Positions 25,496 to 35,188 are shown, counted from the first letter of the stretch. The stretch is DNA of 64,000 bases from G963665085 sp963665085 (GCA_963665085.2 CAXXXS010000001.1:62001-126000); one strand, 5' to 3'. Numbers and translations are program-made. The notes: generated by a model from the sequence alone, not told the origin.

Positions 25496-26800
25496 TTAAA
25501 AGACTGTATAACGCACATACAAATAAATAGAGGCCATAACAATAGAAACCAGCATAATAGGAAGGCCAATCTTTAAATAATCTAAAAATTTAATGGGATA
25601 ATCTGTTCTCTGTGAAAATCCTGCTACAATAATATTTGCCGCGGCACCTATCGTTGTGCCATTTCCTCCTAAACAAGCCCCCAAAGAAAGGGCCCACCAC
25701 AGTTGCTCATAATCCCCGCCTATTGAAGCCCCAATGTTTTCAATAATTGAAATCATTGTAGCGGTATAAGGTATACTATTTAGGAATGTAGTACACATGG
25801 CAGAAACCCATAAAACCAGTTGAGTTGCAATAGCTATCTCCCCTTTTGTTATTTCAAGAAGTTTGTGGGCTACAAAGTTGATAATACCAGTTTGCTCTAA
25901 AGCCCCAACAATGACAAACAAGCCTATAAAGAAAAACAAGGTAGGCCATTCAACCTCTTTTAATATTTTTTCAGGATCCCGATCTGTGAGCATCATTAGT
26001 ATAAACCCCCCGCCAAGAGCAACAGAAGCGAGACTTACCCCATGAAAATGATGAGTTATAAAAGCTATTATTACCAATGTAAAAACAATAATATTTTTGA
26101 TAAAAAACCGCTTATTCTTAATTGCCCTTGATTCATCAAATGCATTTATTTTCTCCTTATCAACTTTTAGTGAATTAAGTTTTTTATAATAAATGAGCCT
26201 TAACAGCAAAAAAGTAACCACTGAAACAATTAAAACAACAGGTAAATTTACATTGATAAAATCCATAAATTCCAAATGTGTAGCCCCTCCTATCATAATA
26301 TTAGGAGGATCGCCAATAAGAGTTGCTGTTCCTCCTATATTTGAAAATAAAATTTCAGAAATTAAAACAGGCAAAGGATTAAATTTAAGTGTATCTGCCA
26401 CAGCAAAAGTAAGAGGCACGATAATTAGTACAGTTGTAACATTATCCAGAAAAGCTGAAAGCACTGCAGTTACAATAGAAAGTACCACCAGTATCCGCCA
26501 GGGATTTCCTCCTGTAATTTTTATCCCTTTTATTGCCACATACTCAAATAACCCGGATTGCCGCATTATAGAAACAATAATCATCATCCCACAAAGCAAA
26601 CCTATCGTATCAAAATCAATGGCAGAAACTGCTTCTTCCTGAGATATAATATGAAATGCCACAACTAAGAATGCGCCAATCATTGCTGCTATGGCATTTG
26701 GCAATTTTTCACTCGTAATAATTGTCAGGGTAGTAACAAAAACAACAAGTGTAACAATTATTTGAAAAGCATTAACATTATTTGCAATAAATACAAGCAT
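25496..26800 (-). CDS. ArsB/NhaD-superfamily ion transporter
   Basis: 434 residues and about eleven to twelve helices. Signatures include LSAFLDNVTTVLIIVPL, FSNIGGTATLIGDPPNIMIG in the first half and TTFLNSIPYTATMISII with GACLGGNGTTIGAAANIIVAG in the second half, the duplicated reentrant-loop motifs of the ArsB/NhaD (SLC13-like) superfamily. It could exchange sodium for protons or transport an oxyanion; the sequence does not decide. It follows a CBS-pair gene by 25 bases on the same strand, and the CBS protein might regulate it. Confidence 0.85.
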   Translation of the reverse strand: MLVFIANNVNAFQIIVTLVVFVTTLTIITSEKLPNAIAAMIGAFLVVAFHIISQEEAVSAIDFDTIGLLCGMMIIVSIMRQSGLFEYVAIKGIKITGGNPWRILVVLSIVTAVLSAFLDNVTTVLIIVPLTFAVADTLKFNPLPVLISEILFSNIGGTATLIGDPPNIMIGGATHLEFMDFINVNLPVVLIVSVVTFLLLRLIYYKKLNSLKVDKEKINAFDESRAIKNKRFFIKNIIVFTLVIIAFITHHFHGVSLASVALGGGFILMMLTDRDPEKILKEVEWPTLFFFIGLFVIVGALEQTGIINFVAHKLLEITKGEIAIATQLVLWVSAMCTTFLNSIPYTATMISIIENIGASIGGDYEQLWWALSLGACLGGNGTTIGAAANIIVAGFSQRTDYPIKFLDYLKIGLPIMLVSIVMASIYLYVRYTVF

Positions 26801-26825
26801 TCAGTTATGTGGTTTTTACTGATTC

Positions 26826-27266
26826 TTATTTATTTAAAGAAACGGATAATATTTCTATCCGTGTTATGAGCCCAATCAATTTTTTATTTTCTACTACCGG
26901 CAGTATTGTCTGTTTCTGCCTATATAACAAATCCGCAGCATAAGACATTGTATCTTCGGGTGAGACATAAGGATATTCTCTATTCATATATTCTTTAACC
27001 TTTTGATCGAGTATCTTCTTCAGATGAATGGTTATTTGATCGAGCTGAGCCATAAAAGAGGTGTCTTTCATGGTTTTCATGTACGCAGGTATAGCAGCAT
27101 GCAATATCCCTTGTTCACTGATACACCCCTGGTATTCACATAATTTATTTACAACAGGCACAACACTTGTGCGATGCAGTTTCATCGTGTTAATAACCCT
27201 TCTTAAGCTCGAATTTTCACTTACTGATGAGATATCTTTGTAAATATAGTCGCGAACTTTCTTCAT
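26826..27266 (-). CDS. Tandem CBS-domain protein
   Basis: 146 residues made of a single Bateman module. CBS1 covers about residues 8-65 (VSENSSLRRVINTMKLHRTSVVPVV) and CBS2 about 88-145 (YVSPEDTMSYAADLLYRQKQTILPVVE ... LIGLITRIEIL). Such modules bind adenine nucleotides and regulate a partner. It lies between a PfkB-type kinase (58 bases upstream) and an ion transporter (25 bases downstream) on the same strand; the transporter is the more likely target, by inference from spacing. ATG at 27266. Confidence 0.85.
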   Translation of the reverse strand: MKKVRDYIYKDISSVSENSSLRRVINTMKLHRTSVVPVVNKLCEYQGCISEQGILHAAIPAYMKTMKDTSFMAQLDQITIHLKKILDQKVKEYMNREYPYVSPEDTMSYAADLLYRQKQTILPVVENKKLIGLITRIEILSVSLNK

Positions 27267-27324
27267 TTCATTGATTATGTTATGATTAACTCAACACAAA
27301 AAGAGTTCAATAATTAATAATCAT

Positions 27325-28275
27325 TTAGAAGTTTATTTCTTCAATATTAATTCGAGTCAAATTTTTATCAATCGTATTTACATCCTTAATTTCTTTATAC
27401 AAATCCTCAACATTCGTCAAACCGGCTGCCGATGCATATTTCAGAATATCTTTATAATCATTTTTCTCTTTAAAAGCATGAATAAAACCAGCTAAATATG
27501 AATCTCCATAACCAAGCATATTAACAATCCTGAGTTCTTTAGGCCTCATTACATAACCTTTCTTTTTTGTTACTGCCACAACATTTTCAAGGCGATGCGT
27601 AAATATTACAAACTCAGTATTTCTGCATTTATCAACAATACTTTTTCCTGTTTCGAGAAATTGTTCCACACCGTCTATTGTCTTTCCAAATAATTCATGA
27701 TTTGATCGCATGTCAGGACTTATCAAAAAAGGTTGTTCTTCCATAATTATCTCCATATGTTGAGGAACGGTATGAACAACCACTTTTTTATTTTGCTTGT
27801 TAGCCATGCTAATTAATTCGGGATAAATCTCAGGAGATACACCAAGTGGCAGTGAACCAGCAATTACAACATATTCTACCCGGGTAAGTAATTTCTCATA
27901 ATTTTCTATAAAAAATCTTATATCTTCCTCGGGAATATCCTGGCCAAAATCATTAATCTGAGTGAGTGTCTCATTATTGAGGGCCAATATTGAAATATTG
28001 GTACGTGTACTATCATTTGTAAACACAAAACTTGTTGTTATCCCTAACTGGCGCATTGCATCACAAAGAAGGTGACCTGAGTGCCCCCCGGCAAAGCCTG
28101 TTGCAATAACTTTGTTCCCAAGCTTACTTAATGTTTGTGCAATATTAATCCCTTTTCCTCCAGCTACCACATAGCTTTTTTCATCAGGATTCAAACGATG
28201 TAGCTTATGCATATTAAATGAATCCAGAATTAGGATTTTATCAATGGCCGGATTGAGTGTAACAGTTAGTATCAT
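27325..28275 (-). CDS. 1-phosphofructokinase-type PfkB sugar kinase
   Basis: 316-residue ribokinase-fold enzyme. ILTVTLNPAIDKIL at the N-terminus, VVAGGKGINIAQTLSKLG (first PfkB signature), VIAGSLPLGVSPEIY and MLGYGDSYLAGFIHA (second signature with the catalytic Asp; the usual GAGDS is GYGDS here) define the 1-phosphofructokinase/tagatose-6-phosphate kinase group. Probable substrate is fructose-1-phosphate or a related phosphosugar, but no PTS or sugar-uptake gene is adjacent. It heads a minus-strand set with the CBS and transporter genes. ATG at 28275. Confidence 0.88.
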   Translation of the reverse strand: MILTVTLNPAIDKILILDSFNMHKLHRLNPDEKSYVVAGGKGINIAQTLSKLGNKVIATGFAGGHSGHLLCDAMRQLGITTSFVFTNDSTRTNISILALNNETLTQINDFGQDIPEEDIRFFIENYEKLLTRVEYVVIAGSLPLGVSPEIYPELISMANKQNKKVVVHTVPQHMEIIMEEQPFLISPDMRSNHELFGKTIDGVEQFLETGKSIVDKCRNTEFVIFTHRLENVVAVTKKKGYVMRPKELRIVNMLGYGDSYLAGFIHAFKEKNDYKDILKYASAAGLTNVEDLYKEIKDVNTIDKNLTRINIEEINF

Positions 28276-28365
28276 GACGGCCTTTTTTAGTGTTAACTTA
28301 TTAAATATAAGAAATTAAGCAGAGAATTGAAAGTAATTTTAGACTTTTATTTGGTATTAAAAACA

Positions 28366-28393
28366 AAAAACCTCGTCTTTCGACGAGGTTTTC
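28366..28393 (-). terminator. Terminator of the tRNA operon
   Basis: CCTCGTC (28371-28377) and GACGAGG (28382-28388) with loop TTTC and A/T flanks; read on the minus strand it follows tRNA-Leu directly and ends in TTTTTTG. Confidence 0.85.
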
Positions 28394-28395
28394 CG

Positions 28396-28480
28396 TACCC
28401 GGAGTGGGACTTGAACCCACACAACCGCAATGGTCACAGGATTTTAAGTCCTGCGTGTCTACCAATTCCACCATCCGGGC
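28396..28480 (-). tRNA. tRNA-Leu (anticodon TAA)
   Basis: 85 nt on the minus strand with the long variable arm of a class II tRNA. The acceptor GCCCGGA pairs with TCCGGGT, the D arm is TGGTGGAATTGGTAGACA, the anticodon loop is CTTAAAA (TAA), and the T arm is GTGGGTTCAAGTCCCAC. CCA is not encoded. It is the second tRNA of a two-gene operon. Confidence 0.96.
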
Positions 28481-28530
28481 GGAATTTTGTCAGATAAAAA
28501 AACCCGAATCTATCGGGAACTTTTCTCTTG

Positions 28531-28603
<73 letters not shown>

Positions 28604-28658
28604 AGTTGTTGCACCACTTTTTGATTAATTAAGAACTAACCTTTGTGTTACAGCGGTG

Positions 28659-28688
28659 CAAAGATAAACGTTTTTTTAATTATACAAA
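28659..28688 (-). promoter_or_regulatory. Promoter of the tRNA-Gly/tRNA-Leu operon
   Basis: On the minus strand TTTG (28688-28685), 18 bases, then TATCTTTG (28666-28659): both boxes of the Bacteroidota consensus, about 55 bases upstream of the mature tRNA-Gly 5' end. Confidence 0.75.
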
Positions 28689-28709
28689 ACCTGAACAAAA
28701 AAATTGTTA

Positions 28710-31325
28710 TTAAAGTCCGGTAATCCTTTTTATATCATTCAGTTTATTCAAGGCCTCAATAGGTGTCAGGTTATTGATATTCAAGTTAGCAATCTCATCT
28801 CTGATTTGTTTTAACACTGGATCTTCTAACTGAAAAATACTGGTTTGATATCCTGTACGATGTTGCGCAATGCCTGCAACAGGCTTTTTCAATTCATTTC
28901 GTTGATGCGATTTTTCAAGTTCCGCAAGAATCTCATTTGCCCTGCTCACAACACTTTTGGGCATTCCGGCCATTCGTGCGACATGAATCCCAAAACTATG
29001 CTCACTCCCTCCCCTTACTAATTTCCTTAGAAAAATAACTTTATCCTCAAGTTCTTTTACAGAAACATTATAGTTTTTAATCCGCTTATAACTAGTCTCC
29101 ATCTCATTCAACTCGTGATAATGCGTAGCAAACAGCGTTTTTGCTTTTGCCGCAGGATGTTCATGGATATATTCTGCCATAGCCCAGGCAATAGAAATAC
29201 CATCGTATGTACTTGTTCCCCTGCCAATCTCATCCAAAAGAATAAGGCTTCTGTCTGAGATATTATTTAAGATACTGGCAGCTTCATTCATCTCAACCAT
29301 AAATGTTGATTCCCCCAGTGAAATATTATCGGAAGCCCCTACCCGGGTAAAAATTTTATCGACATAACCTATAATTGCACTTTCAGCAGGCACAAAACAT
29401 CCACTCTGCGCCATCAACGCAATAAGAGCTGTTTGCCTTAACAAAGCTGACTTACCAGACATATTAGGTCCGGTAATCATTATTATCTGTTGCTTTTTAT
29501 TGTCGAGGTTTATATCATTAGAAATATATTCTTCATCAATGGGTAATTGTTTTTCAATAACAGGATGTCGCCCATCTTTTATTTTAATTAAATCTGATTC
29601 ATCAACCAATGGCCGGGCATATTTATTTTCAATGGAAACATTTGAAAAAGCAATCAGACAATCGAGCTTTGCTACAATTGAAGCATTTAGCTGAATAGCA
29701 GGAATAAATTCAAATATACTTGTAATAAGCTCATTAAACAGTCTTGTTTCCAAGGCCAGAATTTTTTCCTCTGCACCCAAAACTTTATCTTCATAAGATT
29801 TCAGTTCCTGGGTAATATATCGCTCTGCACTAACCAATGTTTGCTTTCTAATCCAATCATCAGGAACTTTTTCTTTATGCGTATTTCTTACTTCAATGTA
29901 ATATCCAAAAACGTTGTTAAAACCAACTTTTAACGAGGGAATTCCTGTCCGTTCACTTTCTCTCTCCTGCAGTTGATTGATATAATCTTTACCGGAATAC
30001 AATATCTTTCGATACTCATCAAGTTCCTCAGAAACGCCATCAGCAATAACATTCCCTTTGTTGATATTGGTTGGAGGATCGGCTTTCAACTCCTTTTCTA
30101 TTCTTTCTCGAATTGAAGCACAAATATTAATTTGTTCTGCAAGACGTTTTACTGCAGAGATAGGTGTATTCTCACAAAAAGACTTAATTAAAACAAGAGC
30201 TGCAAGTGCATTCTTTAACTGAAGCACTTCCCTTGGACTTACACGACCTACTGCAACTTTTGAGACAATACGTTCAAGATCTCCTATAAAATGAACCTGT
30301 TCTTCTAACTGCTCCCGCTGTTCAGCTTGTTCTATATAATACTCTACAACAGCCAATCTTTCCTCAATTTGCTGAACATTTTTTAGAGGCAAAGCAATCC
30401 ATCGCTTCATTAACCTGGAACCCATTGGTGAAATAGTTCGATCGAGAACATCAATCAATGTTTTTCCGCTTTCATGCAAAGGCTGAAAAAGCTCCAGATT
30501 ACGAATTGTAAATTTGTCGAGCCACACATAATGGTCTTCTTCAATCCGGGAAACTTTAGTTATATGTTTAATGCTCGTGTGCTGAGTTATATCCAGATAT
30601 TGCAATGCAGCTCCGGCAGCAATAATGCCATAGCGTAAACTTTGCACTCCAAATCCTTTTAGCGATGACGTTTGAAAATGCTTTAAAAGTCTTTCCTCAG
30701 ATGATTGTTCTGTAAACATCCAATCATCTAATTTATAGGTATAGAATTTATCTCCAAAAAACTGAACAAACAAAGAGTGTTTGCTTCGTTCATAAAGAAC
30801 TTCTTTTGGCTTAAAAGAATTCAACAGCTTATCTATGTACTCAAAATTTCCTTCTGCTGTTAAAAATTCACCGGTTGAAATATCGATAAAAGCAACTCCT
30901 GCACGATCTTTCTCAATATGTACAGAAGCCAGAAAATTATTTTCCTTGTGTTCCAGCACATTGTCGTTAAGTGATACACCGGGAGTAACCAGCTCTGTAA
31001 TTCCCCGTTTAACAATTGTTTTTGTAAGCTTTGGATCTTCCAACTGCTCACATATTGCAACACGTTGACCGGCACGCACTAATTTTGGCAAATAGGTGTC
31101 AAGTGCATGAAAAGGAAATCCCGCGAGATCAACATAAGAGGCTGAACCATTTGCCCTTTTCGTTAAAGTTATTCCCAGAATCTCTGATGTTTTAACTGCA
31201 TCAACACTAAATGTCTCATAAAAATCACCTACCCGAAATAGTAATATCGCATCAGGATGTTTCGCCTTGATGTCGTTATACTGCTTCATTAAAGGGGTTT
31301 CTACTTCTTTTCCTGCTTTTGCCAA
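28710..31325 (-). CDS. mutS: DNA mismatch repair protein MutS
   Basis: About 871 residues. It recognises mismatches and small loops and recruits MutL. The N-terminal mismatch-binding motif F-x-E is in FRVGDFYETF; the connector, core and clamp domains follow; the ATPase has Walker A GPNMSGKSALLRQ, Walker B LILLDEIGRGTSTYDG and the FATHYHEL histidine. The frame is open to a TTG at 31376, but the in-frame TTG at 31325, giving MAKAGKEVETPLMKQY, reproduces the usual short leader and is preferred; the ATG of MKQYND is a third option. Complete, no lesions. Confidence 0.95.
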   Translation of the reverse strand: MAKAGKEVETPLMKQYNDIKAKHPDAILLFRVGDFYETFSVDAVKTSEILGITLTKRANGSASYVDLAGFPFHALDTYLPKLVRAGQRVAICEQLEDPKLTKTIVKRGITELVTPGVSLNDNVLEHKENNFLASVHIEKDRAGVAFIDISTGEFLTAEGNFEYIDKLLNSFKPKEVLYERSKHSLFVQFFGDKFYTYKLDDWMFTEQSSEERLLKHFQTSSLKGFGVQSLRYGIIAAGAALQYLDITQHTSIKHITKVSRIEEDHYVWLDKFTIRNLELFQPLHESGKTLIDVLDRTISPMGSRLMKRWIALPLKNVQQIEERLAVVEYYIEQAEQREQLEEQVHFIGDLERIVSKVAVGRVSPREVLQLKNALAALVLIKSFCENTPISAVKRLAEQINICASIRERIEKELKADPPTNINKGNVIADGVSEELDEYRKILYSGKDYINQLQERESERTGIPSLKVGFNNVFGYYIEVRNTHKEKVPDDWIRKQTLVSAERYITQELKSYEDKVLGAEEKILALETRLFNELITSIFEFIPAIQLNASIVAKLDCLIAFSNVSIENKYARPLVDESDLIKIKDGRHPVIEKQLPIDEEYISNDINLDNKKQQIIMITGPNMSGKSALLRQTALIALMAQSGCFVPAESAIIGYVDKIFTRVGASDNISLGESTFMVEMNEAASILNNISDRSLILLDEIGRGTSTYDGISIAWAMAEYIHEHPAAKAKTLFATHYHELNEMETSYKRIKNYNVSVKELEDKVIFLRKLVRGGSEHSFGIHVARMAGMPKSVVSRANEILAELEKSHQRNELKKPVAGIAQHRTGYQTSIFQLEDPVLKQIRDEIANLNINNLTPIEALNKLNDIKRITGL

Positions 31326-31528
31326 AACTTTTAAATTTAAATGACTTACAAAAATATGTGATAACCATAAGAACAAGAAAGAAGGTTCAGAATTAATATT
31401 AACAAGTTTTAAAAGAAAGTATGAGAACCAGTCATAGCATAATGTATAGGTTATTTTTTCTTTTCATCCGAAAAAGTATACATTAGCGATTAAATGATTC
31501 TAAAATTAAAATATGCAAGAAAAACTAA

Positions 31529-31675
31529 GAATTAGATTTTGTTCGTTCTGCCGGTTTACGGTTTGGATTAAGACCAATGGCTGTTGAACAGGTTTTGGAA
31601 GAAATGAAAAAAGACAAGCGAGGAATGATTCCGGAGGAAAAACTAATTGAAATTTTTACAACATTTAGGAATTAA
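31529..31675 (+). pseudogene. Short unidentified gene remnant
   Basis: About 48 codons in one frame with protein-like composition (LDFVRSAGLRFGLRPMAVEQ, then VLEEMKKDKRGMIPEEKLIE) ending in TAA at 31673. The first in-frame ATG is at 31577, leaving only 32 residues, and a stop closes the frame just upstream at 31526. It looks like the C-terminal end of a lost gene. I cannot name the family; it may also be chance. Confidence 0.3.
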
Positions 31676-31690
31676 AATGTTTTTCAGGAC

Positions 31691-31760
31691 TGACTCTGAC
31701 AGGTTTTCAACTCTGTCAGGTCAGCAATAAATTCTCCAAGACTTTGTAACCTTGGAGAAT
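31691..31760. repeat. Two adjacent strong hairpins
   Basis: Hairpin 1: CTGAC-T-CTGACAG pairs with CTGTCAGGTCAG (about 31690-31723), 12 bp with one bulge. Hairpin 2: ATTCTCCAAG (31731-31740) and CTTGGAGAAT (31751-31760), a perfect 10-bp stem. Neither has a T run. They sit downstream of the gene at 31789 on the minus strand and after the remnant on the plus strand; they resemble small palindromic intergenic repeats. Confidence 0.5.
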
Positions 31761-31788
31761 CTAAACCTAGTATTTCATTAAACTACTA

Positions 31789-32115
31789 TCAATACAACCT
31801 CTGCTCAGCATCGTGTTTTTGATATTCAATATTGCGACTTGCCCTGTTTTGATGACGTCTTAAACTCCTCCTTTCTCTTGGAGTAACAACACCATCAGCC
31901 TTTACTGCTCTTTTGTGTCTGCGAACACTTGCCTGTTGCACCTGTAATGCAGCGGCCTCTTTTCTGGTTAAATCACCTGAAACAACGCCTTCATGGATTC
32001 TTTCCTGCTGCTTAATTTGTCTTGATGTAACACGTGGTGTTGCTGTTTGGGCTTTTAAAGTGGATGTTAAACCCAAAGCTATTATTCCTATAAATACAAC
32101 AACTAACTTTTTCAT
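31789..32115 (-). CDS. Small exported basic protein of unknown function
   Basis: 108 residues from ATG 32115 (MKKLVVVFIGIIALGLTSTL, signal peptide ending KAQ). The mature part is highly basic and helical: TSRQIKQQERIHEGVVSGDL, then LTRKEAAALQVQQASVRRHK, then KADGVVTPRERRSLRRHQNR. The two halves look like a repeated helical unit in which GDLTRKEAAAL corresponds to GVVTPRERRSL. The frame is open further upstream to 32163, but that extension lacks a signal peptide start. Probably periplasmic; function not known. The stretch 32116-32419 upstream (about 300 bases) shows no gene or clear promoter. Confidence 0.7.
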   Translation of the reverse strand: MKKLVVVFIGIIALGLTSTLKAQTATPRVTSRQIKQQERIHEGVVSGDLTRKEAAALQVQQASVRRHKRAVKADGVVTPRERRSLRRHQNRASRNIEYQKHDAEQRLY

Positions 32116-32419
32116 ATCTTTTGTTTTTTTATGTTCAACATATATTTTTCTATTAATACCCATTTGATGGATGAAAATGAAAAAGGTTTAACAAGAGGCA
32201 TTTTTTTTAGATTAAATCAACCTAAGACAAACAGCTATTTCACACTCCTTATCTAGTTGTTGGTTGCAAGTTACCGGAACCATGAGGCAAATAACTCGTG
32301 AACAAAAACATTTCATTTTGATTTCTCTTTTATTAAGTGGAATACAATTTTAAACTTTGAAGAGTGATTCCTCTTTTTGACGAGAATACCGTATATTTAT
32401 TCATAAAATACCTAAGATT

Positions 32420-33790
32420 ATGTCAACAATAAATGCTTACATCGAAACACATAAGGAGAGATTCCTGGAAGAACTTTTTCAATTGATATCAATCCCATCA
32501 ATAAGTTCAGACCCAAAACATAAAGAATCAATGGTTAAAACTGCCAATGCAGTAAAAGAGCTGTTGCTATCATCTGGAGCAGATAGTGCTGAGGTACGAC
32601 AAACAGCAGGCAATCCTGTTGTTACCGGAGAAAAGATAGTTGACGAAAAATATCCAACCATATTAATTTATGGTCATTATGATGTACAGCCGGCAGAACC
32701 ACTGGAACTATGGGTATCTGATCCGTTTAAACCCGAAATTCGTGATGGTAAAATTTTCGCCCGCGGTGCTGATGACGACAAAGGTCAATTTTTTATTCAG
32801 CTTAAATCTTTTGAAGCATTGGCAAAAACAAACAACCTTAAATGCAACGTAAAGTTTCTGATTGAAGGTGAAGAAGAAATCGGTTCTCCCAGCCTCCCTG
32901 AATTTTGTAAGAAAAACAAAGAATTATTAAAAGCAGATATTATCCTTGTCTCAGACACCACACTGCTAGGACTCGATAAACCCTCCATAACTGTTGGATT
33001 ACGCGGCATAACGTATTATGACATTGAAGTTACAGGTCCAAACCGGGATTTACATAGCGGTTTATTTGGAGGTGCTGTTGCAAATCCAATCAACAAACTG
33101 GCAGAACTAATAAACAAATTAATTGACGATAAAAACAGGATTACCATCCCCGGTTTTTATGATGATGTTTTATTTATTGATGAAACAGAACGAAATGAAC
33201 TGGCCCGTGCCCCATTCGATGTTGATGCTTATAACAAATCATTAGGAATCCCAATAGGTGTAGGAGAAGATGGTTACACGACAATGGAACGTACAGGAAT
33301 CAGACCTTCGTTGGATGTATGCGGAATATGGGGCGGCTTTTCCGGAGATGGGGCTAAAACTGTTTTACCATCCAAAGCATATGCAAAAGTTTCCATGCGC
33401 CTGGTTCCGAACCAGGATCCAATAACCATAGATAAACTATTTATTGACTATGTTGAATCTATTAAACCAAAAGGAGTACAAGTAAAAGTTGCACCCTTAC
33501 ACAGTGGCAAAGGATATGTTTCCCCACTAGATTCGGTTGCATACAAAGCTGCAAGCCTGGCTATGGAAAAATCATTTGGTATAAAACCTGTTCCAACACG
33601 GAGCGGGGGAAGTATCCCTATTGTTTCTGCTTTTGAAGAAATATTAGGAATCAAAACAATTTTAATGGGATTTGGCTTAGAATCGGATGCCATCCATTCA
33701 CCCAATGAAAATTTTCCATTGGAGAATTTCTACAAAGGTTTGGAAACTGTCCCCTTGTTTTACAAATATTTTTCTGAGTTGATGGGATAG
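32420..33790 (+). CDS. M20-family dipeptidase
   Basis: 456 residues of the M20 metallopeptidase family, carnosinase/CNDP-like branch. Zinc ligands are visible in LIYGHYDVQPAEP (His, Asp), FARGADDDKGQ (bridging Asp) and LIEGEEEIGSPS (catalytic Glu and ligand Glu), and the C-terminal FGLESDAIHSPNENF His. The lid dimerisation domain is in the middle (DLHSGLFGGAVANP). It cleaves dipeptides or short peptides in the cytoplasm; no signal peptide is present. ATG at 32420. Confidence 0.92.
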   Translation: MSTINAYIETHKERFLEELFQLISIPSISSDPKHKESMVKTANAVKELLLSSGADSAEVRQTAGNPVVTGEKIVDEKYPTILIYGHYDVQPAEPLELWVSDPFKPEIRDGKIFARGADDDKGQFFIQLKSFEALAKTNNLKCNVKFLIEGEEEIGSPSLPEFCKKNKELLKADIILVSDTTLLGLDKPSITVGLRGITYYDIEVTGPNRDLHSGLFGGAVANPINKLAELINKLIDDKNRITIPGFYDDVLFIDETERNELARAPFDVDAYNKSLGIPIGVGEDGYTTMERTGIRPSLDVCGIWGGFSGDGAKTVLPSKAYAKVSMRLVPNQDPITIDKLFIDYVESIKPKGVQVKVAPLHSGKGYVSPLDSVAYKAASLAMEKSFGIKPVPTRSGGSIPIVSAFEEILGIKTILMGFGLESDAIHSPNENFPLENFYKGLETVPLFYKYFSELMG

Positions 33791-33796
33791 TTTTTT

Positions 33797-33804
33797 TATA
33801 TTTG
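33797..33804 (+). promoter_or_regulatory. Candidate -7 box TATATTTG
   Basis: Matches TAnnTTTG, 52 bases before ATG 33856 and directly after the dipeptidase stop; no TTTG at -33. Confidence 0.4.
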
Positions 33805-33855
33805 AACATTATCCTACTAACAAAATTTAACTAACTATTATTTACAATTATTAAT

Positions 33856-34998
33856 ATGGAAACTACTTTTAAACCAAAATCTGAACGTTTTTTATCGCTC
33901 GATGTATTTCGGGGATTAACAATTGCGTTAATGATTGTCGTTAACACGCCTGGGACAGGTGCTGAGATTTATGACTACCTAGCTCATGCTAAGTGGTTTG
34001 GATTTACCTTGGCAGATCTTGTATTTCCATCCTTTTTATTTGCTGTAGGAAATTCAATGAGTTTCTCTATGCGAAAAATGGAAAGCATGAGTCAAAAGCA
34101 GGTCTGGTTTAAAATAATAAAGCGTACTGTAATTATTTTTCTTCTTGGATACTTAATGTACTGGTTTCCTTTTTTCAAAGAAGGTGAAGCAGGTGAAATT
34201 ATCTTTAAACCAATTGCAGAAACCAGGATAATGGGCGTTCTTCAACGAATAGCTCTTTGTTACTTTTTCGCAGCAATAATTGTTTACTATCTTTCAGAAA
34301 AAACAGCCGTAATAATTTCCCTTTTTATGTTACTTGGTTACTGGGCTATCCTTTATTTATTTGGCACTCCAGGAGCTGAACTTGAAATAGGAAGTAATGC
34401 CGGTACTCGTCTTGATTTTTTTGTTCTTGGCATCAATCATGTTTATAAAGGAGATGTTATTCCATTCGATCCAGAAGGTATACTAAGCACATTACCAGCA
34501 ATTGTAAATGTATTAGGGGGCTTTCTTGCAGGGAAATTTATTCAGAAAAAAGGCAAATCGTTTGAAGGCATTGCTGTACTCCTTATGATTGGTTTTCTAA
34601 TGGTTGTTTTAGCACAATGGTGGAACCTAATTTTCCCTATTTCCAAGAAACTCTGGACAAGTCCATTTGTACTTTACACTGTTGGTTTAGACCTTTCAAT
34701 TATGGCTATATTAGTGTATGCCATTGAATTAAGAAAAATAAATTTTGGAGTGAAGTTTTTCGATACGTTTGGTAAAAATCCATTATTTATTTATTTGTTC
34801 TCTGAAGTTATTTTTATAATCCTATTAATTATTCCGGTTAATGCGAATCAAAATGCTTTCGAATGGGTTAGTGAACAGATATTCCAGCAAATATTTCCCG
34901 GATCTTTTGGTTCGTTAGTTACTGCAATCGTATATTTAATGTTGTGCTGGAGTGTTGGATGGTGGCTGAATAAGAAAAAGATTTACATTAAAATTTGA
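33856..34998 (+). CDS. NagX/HGSNAT-like membrane acyltransferase (DUF5009 type)
   Basis: 380 residues with about ten to eleven transmembrane helices. The N-terminal RFLSLDVFRGLTIALMIVVN and the following histidine (YLAHAKWFGFTLADLVFPSFLFAVG) are the family signature shared with heparan-alpha-glucosaminide N-acetyltransferase and bacterial NagX. IMGVLQRIALCYFFAA and the C-terminal FGKNPLFIYLFSEV also fit. It presumably moves an acetyl group across the inner membrane to an amino sugar; the substrate is not known. ATG at 33856 with its own -7 box. Confidence 0.85.
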   Translation: METTFKPKSERFLSLDVFRGLTIALMIVVNTPGTGAEIYDYLAHAKWFGFTLADLVFPSFLFAVGNSMSFSMRKMESMSQKQVWFKIIKRTVIIFLLGYLMYWFPFFKEGEAGEIIFKPIAETRIMGVLQRIALCYFFAAIIVYYLSEKTAVIISLFMLLGYWAILYLFGTPGAELEIGSNAGTRLDFFVLGINHVYKGDVIPFDPEGILSTLPAIVNVLGGFLAGKFIQKKGKSFEGIAVLLMIGFLMVVLAQWWNLIFPISKKLWTSPFVLYTVGLDLSIMAILVYAIELRKINFGVKFFDTFGKNPLFIYLFSEVIFIILLIIPVNANQNAFEWVSEQIFQQIFPGSFGSLVTAIVYLMLCWSVGWWLNKKKIYIKI

Positions 34999-35188
34999 CA
35001 AGCTAAACTTTCTATAATACCTTAAATTTTTAAAACCGCTAATTAAGCGGATTATCGCTAACCGAGGACAAAGGACGAGTTCAACAAAGTTAATTTTGTT
35101 TCACCCATTTGAGTGAAGTTACCTCGGCGTACCCCTGCGTTCTCTGCGGTTTATGACTTTCCCCTACGGATTTTAGGTAATAAATAAA

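Noticed and set aside
26193..26642. 149-codon plus-strand frame opposite the ion transporter
   Set aside because: Shadow of the transporter gene; low-complexity composition and no start context.
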